In this document: piece after piece, positions 32,521 through 44,800 of the stretch | How positions within the stretch are numbered: position 1 is the first letter of the stretch | How the letters are laid out: every line of letters starts with the position of its first letter | NCBI RefSeq assembly: GCF_029784165.1 | Contig: NC_073695.1 | Span: 12,003,786 to 12,067,785, forward strand | DNA length: 64,000 bases | Direction of reading: 5' to 3' | Source of the DNA: Wyeomyia smithii | Lineage: Eukaryota; Arthropoda; Insecta; Diptera; Culicidae | The notes under the pieces: generated by a model | Told to the model about the DNA's origin: nothing | Database searches by the model: none | The model's input: the letters and a program-made list of their open reading frames with translations, nothing else | Translations under genes and position numbers: made by a program

Positions 32521-34860
32521 ACTCCAGCATTAGTTAGACGAGTAAAACCGCACAGCACTAATGATTTTCGAAGCATACAAGTACCGTTTACAAGCTCTCC
32601 CCACGATTGGTAAACATCCGGCACCCAAAATGACCCTAATTTCGCTCAAAACCACCAATCTTGCAGCACACTGTTTGACCCCACATTCACCGCCCTCCGC
32701 TCGGTTTGTAATGGTCAGCAATCAAATCGGTTTATAGCGGTTTGAAAATCACCGCCAAAATGACGAATGATTAAAAACCGCTTGCAAAGCACATAGTTCA
32801 CGGGCGCTAACCATTAAAAAGCGGTATCCGTTGTTCGATCCCACCAAGTGCGAGATGCAGATTCGTAGTGACCATTTATGCACATTTAACGCAGTCGAAA
32901 GGCGCGTGCTGCGACTTTGCGCATTGCGGTCAAATTATCTGCGCGCCCGTTGTTTTCCGACATGTTGATGGTGCTGCTGCTGTTGGTGGCTAAAGGCAAA
33001 CGGTTGACAGCGAGACTTCTGTTTGAACCGTGGTGTACAGCTTTGGTTTTGACGCTGGATCCATCGATCCGAAACCGTTCACCTTCTGCTCGGTTCGTTA
33101 CAAAACGAATTAATCTATTCGATCACCATTTGTCCTCGTGGCCTCCGGAGTCGGACGATTTGACAGACAGCCGGCGTGGCGGTTGTTGATTGTTGGAGTT
33201 TACCTGTCTTGAATGCAGTTTCAATCAGTCGCTCTCTTTCTCCGCCTGTAGTTGGGCCTCATTTGAATAGTATTTTAACGAGTCAGCGGCGGGAATTTCG
33301 ATTGTTACTATACGGTTGGGTTGGTGTGGTTCCGAAAACATTTTTTTTGTTTTCTCAGGATGACTACCACCGGGTAAAAATTCTCACGAAAAGTCACGCA
33401 ATAGAGAGCTGTCATTAACGTGTGTATATTGCTTCATAAAGTGCATTCACGACCTCGCACCGAACGAAAAGTAAGAAAATCCATTAGTGACCCGAGCAAA
33501 CCTTCGGGCCATTAATCCTTTCGAGAGCAGCACACAGTGGAGGGGTAAAAACCGTCAATCCTTTCTGGCTTCCTCTAACAGCGGTGGGTAACGAACGAGT
33601 TAGCTCTAAATAAATCAGCACCGTTTAAAACTCTTGCTTTCCCATCGAAAATCAAGGGAACAGGAAAGAAACACTTTTCCAACTTTCGGGCCCTAGTAAA
33701 GATTGCGTCCTACCGGTTGAAGTGGCAAACGATAATCGACTTCCTGGCACTTGTTTTTCCTTCTCAGCTGCTGCCTGATGTAATGAGGATGAGGCGTGAA
33801 GAACTGGCGGCTCTCGGCAGTGCTGTTGCCGGTGATTGATTATAGAAACGTGACAATTTGTTCCTTTTTTGTCTTCACTGGGAACCGGATAAGACGTATC
33901 GCATAAGTATAGTGTTTACCCGCAATCAATTAGAGAGCGATTATTTGCGTTTCGGGTGAACGAAGCCAATCGCTTAGTCAATGAGTGTCAAACAAATGCC
34001 AAATACTTCAAGTCACATATTTTCAAAGGCAAATCGGGTCACTTGTTGACAACAGAACAAGACTCTGTCCGCGCTGGAATTGGCAACAATAAGCGCCGTT
34101 TCGAGAACAAGAAGGACCTTTTCACAACATGTCACCTCATTTGGGAGTGAGCCTGCAGCAGTGATTGCGGTTATGTGTTGTTACACTAAAATGTGTGCCA
34201 CCGCCAGCAGCAACTGCCCTCTATACCTATAGCAGTGGTGCAGCCAGCACAGGGACCCCGAAAAGAGAAGTTGCGTTTGGAAAGGAACTAAACGCAACCT
34301 CTAACTGAAGTGCTACACACAGCGACAAGAACACAGGCAACGGGCAAATGTGTGTCACCGAGAGGTCCCAACTGAGAGCAGCAACAAATGACAGCGCGAC
34401 AAAGTGACAAAGTGCAAGCATGTGTTTCATAAAAAGCAACAAAAAACTAACGTGCGGTTCTAGCATAGGAACAAGATTCCTATAATAGGATAGATTGCCG
34501 ATCGGCGGTGGTACGAATAGATGCAAAGGATAGGTCGAACAATCTTGGCATAACTGCTGCATGTGCACACACGTGTTACTCAAGAGGGCTGGTTTTTCCC
34601 TAACCGTGTTGTTATCCTTTGTCCTATAAGTGGAAGCTGTCCGAGTGTCGACGCAAAGGAATGCGGGAATTATGTTTGCGTAATTATGGGTTTCACCGCG
34701 CGACACTTGAGATTTGACGCGTTCGACTTTTCGGGCTCCGTTTTTTTTGGCGTGTTCGACTGGTTGATGTTTCTTAGAATCACAAAAAAGGAAAATAATT
34801 GTTATAACACGGTAATGATAGTAATGAGAAATGTAACCTTTAACTTTTTGACCTAATATT
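32521..34860. other. GC-richer unique DNA, possible promoter or untranslated exons
   Basis: The composition resembles 18-21 kb and 49.5-52.8 kb. Frames are long on both strands (32917-33189 plus; 34227-34706 minus, which opens only with GTG), but none carries a domain. An initiator-like TCAGTC occurs at about 33224 and GGGCCT, 5 of 6 to the DPE consensus, sits 28 bases later. I see no splice structure that would tie this to a gene. Confidence 0.25.
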
Positions 34861-35587
34861 TGGGTCTATTCTAAGGTGAAAAAGGCTTATTTATAACGGC
34901 TCAAGTTCGTTGCAACATTCCTGTAATATCGAAATAAACGCTCAAGTTAGACTACCTTATTCACGCTTGATGATCTATAATGTTTTCAGTTACTTGAATA
35001 TATATGTTTAATATGTATTTTCTAATAAAATGGCTGTACCTGGATTTGCCTTAGTTAAAATGATTTTTATCAACATTTCTACTTTCTACCTCATGTACTT
35101 TTCTACCAATCATAGCATTTCAAGTTTTGAGTTTAAATTGTATTGTTACCATAATTGTTGCTGAGAATTCGACCGTTGGAATGTTATGTGCGTAGGGTGT
35201 ATATTCGGCTAAGCAATATCAAAAAAGTAGAACGATTATGTTTAATACTGACCGACGTTTCGTCACTGATCAGTAACATTTTCAGGGGAGATTTTGGTTT
35301 TTGCTCAAAGCATCAAATAAACTAAGGCAAGGTTTCGAGCTAAACTACTCTGCTTTTCGACTCTGCATTACTTCAATAGATTTTTGCATATATTTTTCTT
35401 AAAGTTCTTCCCCCTTCCGAAAATACTTATATTGGCGGATATATAATTGGTTCCCCGCAACCAGAAATTGCCAGCTTGGATCTAAAACTAACTTGAACGA
35501 TTTCAATAGTTTTGTATAACTTTCTAGAAACCAGAAGTCGCCATTTGGGATTTATCAATCTTGTTGTTATTGCACTAGAAGCAATAA
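34861..35587. other. No gene recognised
   Basis: AT-rich. GACCGACGTTTCGTCACTG (35250 on) belongs to a class of repeat words also seen at 26728 in inverse, but no boundaries could be found. Confidence 0.4.
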
Positions 35588-37221
35588 ACCCAAGTAACAC
35601 ACGTATAACAGTTGAGATAACTCCTCTAATACAACCTTCAGTTATAGATTTCAGTTGAAATTACCTTTTTCATGTCATCTCTATCACTAGAAAAACGCAA
35701 AAAATAAAAGCTACTATAACAAGTGCTGGTGCTATATGAGGTATTATATAACTTTATGAAAGCAAGCCAACTTGTTAGATTGAAGCTGCAAAATACATCT
35801 CGAGTACCAATACGGTAAGAAAACGTTCAAAACAGGTATTTTTCAGGCTGTAATTACTAACTAATCAAAACATCATTGCCGTAAGCATAAAACTTCAAAA
35901 CAAAAATATTGTAGAACGGTGTTGATTTATATTAGGAACAATAAAAAAAGTGATTATGGCGTTTCGAATAATCACCGAAAAATAAAAAACAATATTAGAT
36001 CAACGTTTCGATGCTTGTAATACAAAGTTCTACGTGCGCGTCAAATTTCATGGTGAAAGATTGTGTTTTACTTCTGAAAAAACCATGCGCCATTCATTGG
36101 ATACCGTTTTCTATATGGCAATCTGTGGCAAAAAGATTATGCATTACAGAATGTGCGCTGATTTATTCAATTGCAAAGAGTCAATTTAGCCCACCACCGC
36201 AGGGGCTTAGTTCGTAAACAATTATCTGGCATCTCTTTCTTACTTGCGTAGTAAATCGCAATTTCGTTTCTTTTTTCTTGGTTAGATCTGCACTGACCCA
36301 GTGGAATAAAAACATTCGCGCATTCGTGGGTCAGAATCCGCCACAACAAAGCGCATGCGCAAATGCGTTGCTAAGACAACATTTACCCAGCGCATGCGCA
36401 AATGTGGTGTTATGCGCAGTGCAACAAGATCGACAATCGTCCCGTCAATGGCACTTCTAATTAATTTAAAATTGATTATAAAAATCAATGTACAACCTTT
36501 TAAAATGACTTGTTTCTTTAGCTTAAATAATAAAATTGTTTTCGCATAGTTAACCGTTATCTAGACTTAAAATATAACAAAACTAGAAAACATTGTCAGA
36601 TATACGGTAACAAAAAATGAAGTGATATTGGTTGCACTGCAAGCGTTTTGTTTATTTTTTCATGGCACATTTTTACACACCTCGAAAAGTTTTATTGAAA
36701 TCTGAAATATTGAAAAAGTTTAATTGAAATATTTTAATAACAATTTGATGAAGGCTGCTGAATTCTAAGATCAATCATAAGAAAAGCACTTTGTAGGTAC
36801 GTAGTATTTTTATTAGGCGTGTAATATTGAACAGACGCGGCTGCCCCGACATTTTATACACAGCTTTTCTAATAGTGCAAACATTCATGTGATAGTTATT
36901 GTTCGTTTAACCCATGCTTTTGAAAAACATCTCCAAAACCAGGAAAAAACGAGCTTGTTTTCGAAATGTGGTGAAAAATAACTTCTCGCAAATGATGTAT
37001 TTTAAGTTGTTTTCTGTGCAGTTTTGATAACATCATAAACAAAAGTTACGGACAAGCAGCGACAGTTTATATTCAATAATCTATGAGACACAATCATGGT
37101 ATAAAAGAACACCTCGAGAACAAGAATATAACAACACAAGCTTGCAATTGCGCTCACAGAACTCTTATATGACTATTGTCATTGTGAATTCTTTTCTAAC
37201 ATGTTTTGTGTGTTACTTGGG
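35588..37221. mobile_element. CCCAAGTAACA-family element, larger copy (~1.6 kb)
   Basis: The left end CCCAAGTAACACAC (35588-35601) is the exact inverse of the right end GTGTGTTACTTGGG. Shared blocks with 30828-31678 cover both halves; the extra length comes from about 500 bases in the middle (roughly 35830-36340) and from smaller insertions. A GCGCATGCGCAAATG motif is repeated near 36350 and 36398. No transposase is visible. Confidence 0.75.
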
Positions 37222-38740
37222 AAACTAAATACACTATCAAAACTCGAAACTGATGTCGTCAAAATGTATAGCAGTCTTAAAGTAAGCATTACACGAAGCA
37301 AATGTTTGCCTGGAATGACGATCATTATTAAAATCAGCTTTGCTGGTGAATTACGTAGGTCTTCAAATGCTCTAAAGCTGACTTATTTTGAGTCGATCAT
37401 TTAGTATTCTATGGTTTCCTTCCGTTCATTAACAGAAAACTGCCGACAAGCGGGAAAACGTTTCAGCTAATCAGCTAAAGTTTTCTCACTCTTTTATTGA
37501 TAAATTTTATTTGAAACTTCATTTTTGCTAAGAAATTTCTTCCATTCCCAAACCCCGGGAATTCCAGGGAAATGAAGTTTTTCGTTCCCGTTTCCCGGGA
37601 AATCAATTCCCGGGAGTGTTGCAAATCCTAATGTGGAGTAATCGATTGGAGTATTTGAAAAAAGCTGAATCTTCATTTCGCAGTCATTTTTCGTTACTCA
37701 AAAATATGTTCTTCAATTATCCAAATTTTGAAGAAAATTCAACGCTGACATCGTTTCCTGAGCATGAACTTCAAGAGAATTGCCTAAAGTTAAATTTATG
37801 TGATTCGTGCCTCCTGAAATTATTCTTTAAATTTTTTTCGCAATCAAATATAAAAAAAAATCGACACAAAACTGGAATAATCATTAGCTTTTAATAAAAA
37901 TTTTGCTAAACGAGCATACATTTTTCGGAATAAAAGTCAAAATATTGGCTATTGAACCGCCCACTTTTAAGCTAAAATTTTCTACAGATATTTCTATGAT
38001 GATGATGTTTACAAATATTTTTTTAAATTCAAAACGGTGTGACGTTTTTGGCAAAAATGAGATAAATAATTTTGTCTTTCAGGAAAAATATACGCCGTGA
38101 AAATATTTTTTCGGAAAAAAATCATCAAACTTTTAAATTTTTTTACAGTGTATATAATTTTTGGAAAGACAAAATTATTATCTACGACTTAACCGAAGAC
38201 CGATATTCGATTTTTGTTCAGTCAAAGAATTTTATGCCGACATAATCCGATTTACCAAGCCGAGTGCCTATTAATGATGAAAACATTACTAGAGATAAAA
38301 CGGTTTGTTCGATTGCTCTAGTGTCTTCAGTAAAGTTAAAGACAATAGTTTTGTCTTCCCAGAAAAAGGAGTTCCAGAGTAGGAAGTTGTGTCAAACCAC
38401 CATAAAAACATGCCTTGCTCTCGAAACCTTCCTTATACTAAATTTGGTTTTATTTGCTTGACTAGTTTTCGATTTATGCAAAAAATTGTGTTTGGCTCCA
38501 GGAGAAGAGATCATAACACCATAAGAACCCTTCCTGATTCCAAAAACCCCTACATACAAATGTTCACGCCGATCGGTTCAGTATTTTCCAAGTCTATATT
38601 GTCAGGCAGACAGACAGAACTCCGTTTTTATAAACGTTTTTTTTTTCTTTTCCTAAAAATATTTTTCCTGCGGTGTATATTTTTTATATTTTTTTTACTG
38701 GAGAGAAAAGTAATCTATTGTCTACAATTTTGCCGAAGAC
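37222..38740. other. No gene; old repeat fragments
   Basis: 37542-37625 is rich in CCCGGGAA and its inverse, a word frequent in mosquito repeats. 38150-38190 and 38690-38755 share a TATATTTTT box, AGACAAAATTAT-like sequence and CTACAATTTTGCCGAAGACAT with 39160-39240. This is the repeat family into which the next SINE inserted. Frames at 37616-37894 and 38389-38781 have no domain. Confidence 0.4.
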
Positions 38741-38754
38741 ATGGTACCAATGAT

Positions 38755-39022
38755 ACGTGGTCCCCGTGGCTCTGTGGTTAGCGATGTCGGTCGGCTAGCT
38801 CTCCCACACGGTTGTGATATCGGGTTCGATTCCCGATCGATTCGAGGATCTTTTCGAACTGGAAATTTTCCCGACTCAGCACTGGGGCACGGTGTATCGT
38901 TGTACTTATCCTAACACATGCAAAAATGTGCCAAAAACAATATCGATAACGAATACTCTCAACTAATAATCCAGTTGATCGAGTCCGCTATTAGCCCTCA
39001 GACTAATCGTGCGATATTGTTT
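38755..39022 (+). mobile_element. tRNA-derived SINE with good A and B boxes
   Basis: CGTGGCTCTGTGGTTAGCG (38765 on) contains an A box (TGGCTCTGTGG), and CGGGTTCGATTCCCG (38821 on) a perfect B box. The two are spaced as in a tRNA. The tRNA-like head is followed by a long unrelated body (ACTCAGCACTGGGGCACGG, then GTTGATCGAG) to about 39022. It is not a tRNA gene: the acceptor arms do not pair and the body continues. ATGGTA at 38741 and 39023 is the likely remnant of a target duplication. Confidence 0.75.
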
Positions 39023-39700
39023 ATGGTAATCAAAGAAACTGTTCTGGCTAAATTTTTTTTCTTTTTTGAATTTTACCTCTTTTAATATTTTTTTAATTAT
39101 CAAGCAATCATCAAAGTTTAGCTAACATTTTATAGTTTTCATAAAAAAATTCTTATGGTGTATATTTTTTTGGAAGGGCAAAGCGGCTATCTACATTCTG
39201 CAACTTTGTTCAAGACATCATACCATTCAAACAAACCGTCTTGGCTCTAAACAAAATTTCAATGCATGAGCCGTTAAGAGCAAATGTAGTATATGTTCCA
39301 TTATTACACTTTTTGTATTTTTTTGTATAAATTGATGCAGAACGAAATGATATACCATAATATCCAAGAAAAACCGGGATCTGATAACTTATACCAGAAT
39401 TACAATCAAGCCAATTTTAGCAATTAACATAATCACTATTTCGTTGAGTGCCGAAGTGGTGCAAGTTCGATCTGAGCAAGAAGCCCAGTTCGCACAAATG
39501 ACATGTTGGTGACCTTAAAGAGAAGATTCATATTCGTATGAAGAATATGTTCTGTAAATGGTCAGGAATGCTGAAAAAGCGTCGAAAAGGCGTGGCTTAG
39601 AGCCTTATACATACTTTTAGTAATTGTCACAAAGTGGTTTGTTAGAAATTTTCTACATTTACATATTTTTAACTTGGTGATATTTATAGGAAAAACCAGA
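39023..39700. other. No gene; continuation of an old repeat
   Basis: 39023-39060 continues the repeat interrupted by the SINE (AATCAAAGAAACTGTTCTGG). 39160-39260 is another diverged copy containing CTGCAACTTTGTTCAAGACAT and CAAACCGTCTTGGCTCTAAA. Confidence 0.45.
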
Positions 39701-41120
39701 AACATTTCTATTTTTTTTAAATAGTCACCGCGAGACACATTTTTATCAACACATTCATGAATATTTTTCGTGACAAAGTTCTAAAATGAAACATACTATT
39801 TGTGACCAACTCACGAACATTGCTATTTTAGTGTTTTTTTATTTCGCCGATGAAATTTAGAAATGATTGAGTGTGTGTATGTAAGTAATAACATAGAACA
39901 AATGGAAATTTCGATAAATGCCAAGAGCTATTTACAAATGCAATAACATTTTAATGGAGAAAGTATATCGCCTACCCCTTAAAATTTTCACGCGCCTTCA
40001 AAAAAATTAGGTTTTAGATAGTATTCGTAAAATTTTCAATATTTTATAAAGACGAAAAAATAATTTTGTTGATCTCTTAAGGCAAATGTCTGTTTATAAG
40101 TGACTACTGTTGTAATCTTGCTACAAAATACATGAAAATTTTCAAGGAAAACGTCTAAATCATATTATGGTTTAATTTTTTAATGGACTACTTTCGCCGC
40201 TTTTGGTAAGTATTTTCCCCATTTTAGTGAGCCAACAAACTTCAGGTGTTCGTCACCAATTATTCTTGGTAACTTTTGTAAACAAGATGCATTCCTCCGG
40301 ATATAGATCATTTATTGATTCTTTAATAAAGATCAACTGATACGGGGACTCATTTGAGACAAAACCAATCGAACGTTGGTTTCAGGGAATATGTAACCTC
40401 ATTAAATTGAACTTTTTTTTGTTATTTGGTTAAAAAAGGATAGTTACTCAAATTCCGTAGAACTTTCAGAAAGATCACATATTCTTCAATGACAACATTT
40501 GGCATATGTTTCCTTACAAAAGTCACGGTGACTAAATAGTAACATTTGTTGGTCAAAGCCCGATGTTTACTTTTTCTGATTTTTATTTAAACCAAAAGAG
40601 ATGATTACCAAAATCACTGTGACAATGTTATTAACTTATAAGTTTTTTCAAAAGGTCACGAACTCTATTGAACAAAACTTTCGTCAAATATTTTCTTACA
40701 AAAGTCACAGTGACTAACTGGGGAAACTATTTCTATAAAAAGTCACTGTGCATTTGTCAGAAAAGTTTAAATGTACCTCTCAATTTCTTGGTGACTATTC
40801 TAAGACAAAAAGCCATTTGTACTTAAAATTGTCACCGTGACTACATAATGGAAAAAAATACTTTCGTTTCACAAGTGAAATGATTTCGTCTGTGACTCTT
40901 CAGAGAAAAATGAATAAATTGTAGTTCGATGATCACGGAAACAAAATAAAAGAAATATTTGTTTTTTGATCATAGCTTTAGTGTCTTTTGCAGGAAAATA
41001 AACACAAGTTTTTCTATAAAAGGTAATGGTTACTCGATTACAAAAACTATTTCCATATTGTTTTTAAAACGTTCGGGGGACAACTGTAAGAAAAAAGTCC
41101 TATTTTATTTGTGACTCTCG
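39700..41120. repeat. Degenerate satellite built on GTCACNGTGAC
   Basis: AAAGTCACGGTGACTAA (40518), AAATCACTGTGACAA (40611), AAAGTCACAGTGACTAA (40702), AAAAGTCACTGTG (40739) and ATTGTCACCGTGACTA (40839) recur. The two best units are 184 bases apart and share TTCCTTACAAAAGTCAC-type lead-in. The core is itself palindromic. Units decay towards both ends. Confidence 0.6.
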
Positions 41121-42180
41121 TGCGGATTGGGAGGATACATTATATCCATGTCTTCAGCAAAGTTGTTCAAGTTATTGTGTACTTTAATAAGATGATCTGC
41201 TTGTTAAGGAATTTACCCCCAGTTCAGGTTTCGGTAGACTACCGGTGGCCCTCCAGATCCAGAAATACCGTAGAAGAGGCAGAGGTAATAAAAATTGTTT
41301 TCACTACCGGAATTCTGTGAAAATTACAGACAATCCTTTTCAATTTTCACCTCCAAGGAACGCAGCGCCCTTTCAAACACACTAGAATTTCATTCTGGTC
41401 ATACTCCGATGAAAGATTTCACGTGCGTCGTTTGCGGTCACGAAGAAAATCTCCTGAAAATCCAACCAAATGATACACGCCGTTCCTTTTGTATAGCGTG
41501 AAGTTATCAACGCTTGCTGTCCTTATCATAATGAAACGCTGAAATTTCTTTCGAGGCAGTATTTTTCTTATTCATCACTAGTAGCGTAATGCTAATGTAT
41601 AGCACATAAACCGAGTTTTCAACATTACAGTCCACACAATGAAACTCAGAGAAATAAATTTTCAGAAAATTTGAAACAGTGAAAATAAAACGAACACGTT
41701 TTCACTGCGCCTGACGGATGAGTTGGGTTTCATGATTTTTCGAATGATGAAAAAACGGAGGAAGAGAGAATGAACCTTGTGATGGTACACTGTAAAAAAA
41801 AAACGACACGTTACTGAGAAGTGGTTTTCACTTACAGCTGTGTTAATATATGCAACATTTCATATCTACGTGGAATACACCTGCGTTTCAGTTCAGAGAA
41901 CAAAATAAAGTGATTTACATCTCAGTTTGCTATGTCATGCATACCGAAATCAATCTTCTTACACTCAGATTTCAATACTTGAACTCGTCAAATGACAAAA
42001 CACGTTGAAATACCGTGGATTCCAATAAAAATCGATATGGGTCGACATAAAAGAATGATTAGGTTTGTTTTATGGCATTCATACGTAAAGAGCATTAGGG
42101 ATTAGCGTGCGATTCATTTTTAGTGTAGAAAAAAGCACTTACGTTTATGTTGGCTATTTTTCACTTTCATGCAAAAGCGC
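41121..42180. other. No gene recognised
   Basis: AT-rich. Frames at 41111-41501 have no recognisable domain; a CVVCGHEEN motif at about 41428 is a single CX2C pair and not a zinc finger. Confidence 0.4.
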
Positions 42181-42296
42181 TGAAACTTTTCAGTCCTAAG
42201 AAGAGGCCAATTTTTAAAAGCGGTCCTGGAGCTCCCGGTTCTCTCTTAATTATTCCAGGGTGATTCATTATAAAAGAAAATGTTCTTTTGACCGAT
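42180..42296. repeat. Left part of a ~130-bp repeat array, split by a transposon
   Basis: Contains GGCCAATTTTTAAAAGCGGT, then CTGGAGCTCCCGG and TTCTTTTGACCGATA. These match units to the right of the nested transposons (45008-45800). The array was therefore continuous before insertion. Confidence 0.7.
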
Positions 42297-42656
42297 ATAT
42301 GAGCCGTTGCGGAACAGAGTGGTCTATGTGCCATCGAACAAATTGTTCAGGAGAAGCAATTTTTGAAAAATCTCTGAATAAAATTCTGTTCAACGGATTC
42401 TTTCAAACAAAATGTTCTAATATAAAGGTTATGAAGTAGTTTAACATGGGGATACATAAAATTAACAGTTTCTTTGCGAAATCGGTGATTTTATCTCACC
42501 AATGTACATAGACCACTCTGACTTCATATATATATTCACTGGAATCCTCGAATCGTTTCGGAACAGAGTGGTCTATGTACACAAACCCGGTAAATGACAA
42601 AGAAAATGGCGGTAACACGTATAAAATGACTAGTGTCACATGTTATATGGTACATA

Positions 42657-44623
42657 TGGTCGGTGTTAAGTCAGACCGGACCAAGTGACATTTTGATCAT
42701 TTCGAGAAAAACGAGTTTGAAAATTGTTGCTCTGGGAATTTTAAAGTTTTCAATATTTTTGCGCAGTTTTGATGTTATAACTTGGAGTAACCTTCTAACT
42801 GTATCATGCAATGTGACAATTGAAGAAAAGAAGTGCCGTGAGCTCAAAAAGCACAGGTTTGTAACTGATTAAATGTACTTGGTCCACTCTGATTGAATCA
42901 AAGAAGAATCATTATTGACTTGGTCCATTCTCATTTCCGTGTTCAATCAGAGTGAACCATGTACATTTTCCTCATTTACTGGTAAAGTAAACTATTTTGA
43001 CTAACGGGCAATGAAGCATTCCGATAAGTTGCCTGATAGTGTTGAAATTCATTTATGTTGACTTCAAACCGATGCTGTAAATTCCGATAATTTCATCTTT
43101 TTTCTGCCTAACACATGGTTAACTTTGTCTGCACACTATAAGGCATGATATCAGGTTATGTTAGTGACTGCAATAAACGGTCCAGAAACACATCCAAAAC
43201 CACGGCAGTGCGTGAAACTTTACAGATTCCGATGGGGGGGTGAGTGAAAAAGTTCTCTGATACAAAGAAACCTGGAAAAACGCTTGAAAATTCTTCCGTT
43301 CGTTCGCTTTTATCAATAGCTGACCGAAGGCAGTTTCCTTGAAAATAAACACTTGGTCCATTCTGACTGAACACTGTAATCACTTTTCATTGGTCATGCT
43401 GACAAAAATCATGCTGTTATTTCTGCTGTTTTAGAGATAAATAAAATCTGATTCTTGTGTGATGTAGCTTAGGGCATCTTCAGCGGTGGTCCAAATCGTT
43501 GTTTTGTTCTATTTTTTTGGAACAAACTCAAATTCACTGCTGCACCGGTGGTGTAAATTTTGTTTTATACCAGATCTGAATTGAAAAAATTTGAAACTGG
43601 TATACGTTTTGGTCTATTTTTGTCACTTCTTAGAATAAGAAATAGATCGTTCTAAAACCCTTTGTACGCTACCAATAGGTGGGTAAAATGTCATATTTTA
43701 ATTGAATACCTCATTTTTAGCTATTTCCATATAAACGTTTTGCGAGTGTTGGGAAATAAACAAACAAAGATTTTTCATGACAATTCACAATATGTTTTTG
43801 TGGTTTTTCTGAAGAAGAAAAAGAACAGGTTTGTCGTTTTTGGCTTCGAGGAAACCGACCAGCAAAAGGGGGAATTCTGGAAGACCATAACCGCAGGTTT
43901 ATGTAATCAGCCACCAGGATGATAAATATGTTGGTCATTCGTTAATCGCCTTAATTGTAGTGGGACTAGAGGAGACCTCAAGAGGCCAGAAAAATGTTCC
44001 TCGAAAACACTGAACTGAAAACGCTTACAATGCGGACTTGTTTCAATATCCTCAAAACCAAATCCAAGTTTAAGAACTGCAAGATTTTGAAAGATTGATG
44101 AGACGAAAGCGGAAGATGAACATCTTCGCGATCAAATAACTTTCGCTATCCTCCGAAGCCCTACTTGTAGCAGAAATTTTTCGATCATACTAATCCATCC
44201 AGAGAAATGTCACTGACGCTTGGGTCAAACCGTCAAATATATAAAGTTTTGAGGATATAAAGTGTCTTGCCAAAGTAATCGTTTAATGTGCGTAAAAATT
44301 ATCCAATTTCCGTTTGTTAAATATTGAGTGCTTTTCATTATAACAAGTCTCATAAACTCATAACATGGGGTATTGAATTGTTGACAGTGTGACAGATGTC
44401 AGCGGTTCTAAAACAACGAGATATACAAAACCGGTGCGGAGAACGAAAAGTTGGTCTATATTAGCTGGTTTTATTCAGGTTTCGCTGGTGTAAATCTAGT
44501 ATAAAATTGTTTCAAAAATAGACCACCGCTGAAGATGCCCTTAAGAAAATCTTCATTCAATACTATCGTTAACTCGTTTTTTTCAATTTTGCGACTTGGT
44601 CCGGTCTGACTTAACACCGACCA
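42657..44623. mobile_element. TIR element nested in 42300-45004 (middle), TA target
   Basis: TGGTCGGTGTTAAGTCAGAC (42657 on) and its inverse (to 44623), together with the flanking TA, form a perfect 32-base match (42655-42686 with 44594-44625). A weaker match continues through an AACGAGTT block. It is related to the small MITE at 2619-2842. The interior contains ACTTGGTCCACTCTGATTGAA-type words at 42874, 42948 and 43350, resembling the outer element's subterminal motif. No coding capacity. Confidence 0.85.
43472..44540. mobile_element. Innermost TIR element, TTA target, PIF/Harbinger-like
   Basis: GGGCATCTTCAGCGGTGGTC (43472-43491) is the exact inverse of 44521-44540. TTA flanks both sides (43469-43471 and 44541-44543). 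A 3-bp TTA duplication and GGGC-type termini are typical of PIF/Harbinger. Length is 1069 bases. The only frame of note (43662-43922, 86 codons) does not resemble a DDE transposase or the Myb/MADF partner protein, so the element is non-autonomous. Confidence 0.85.
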
Positions 44624-44629
44624 TATAGT

Positions 44630-44800
44630 ATGTCACATGTAAGATAACACGTGTAACATTACAATTTACACAACATGTTACATATTACATAATACTTTAC
44701 ATGTTACATTTTTCGTGTTACATTACGTGTAACATGTTACATATTACATGTGACATGTACAGAACAAGTGACATGTTACTTATCACGTGTTACGTGATTT
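44630..44800. repeat. ACATGTTACAT-type simple repeat
   Basis: About 15 overlapping units of ACATGT, TTACAT and TAACACGT, nearly self-complementary. It lies in the right shoulder of the outer TIR element, next to the insertion site of the middle one; the left shoulder (42632-42655) has a short counterpart. Confidence 0.75.

Noticed and set aside
34227..34706. 159-codon minus-strand protein
   Set aside because: Opens only from a GTG, lies in GC-richer DNA with frames on both strands, and shows no domain.
38760..38835. tRNA gene
   Set aside because: A and B boxes are good, but the acceptor arms do not pair and a SINE body continues for about 190 bases.
41410..41470. Zinc finger (CVVCGHEEN)
   Set aside because: A single CX2C pair without a second ligand pair at proper spacing.
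43662..43922. Transposase-accessory protein in the inner Harbinger-like element
   Set aside because: 86 codons, Lys-rich, with no DDE or Myb/MADF pattern that I could see.
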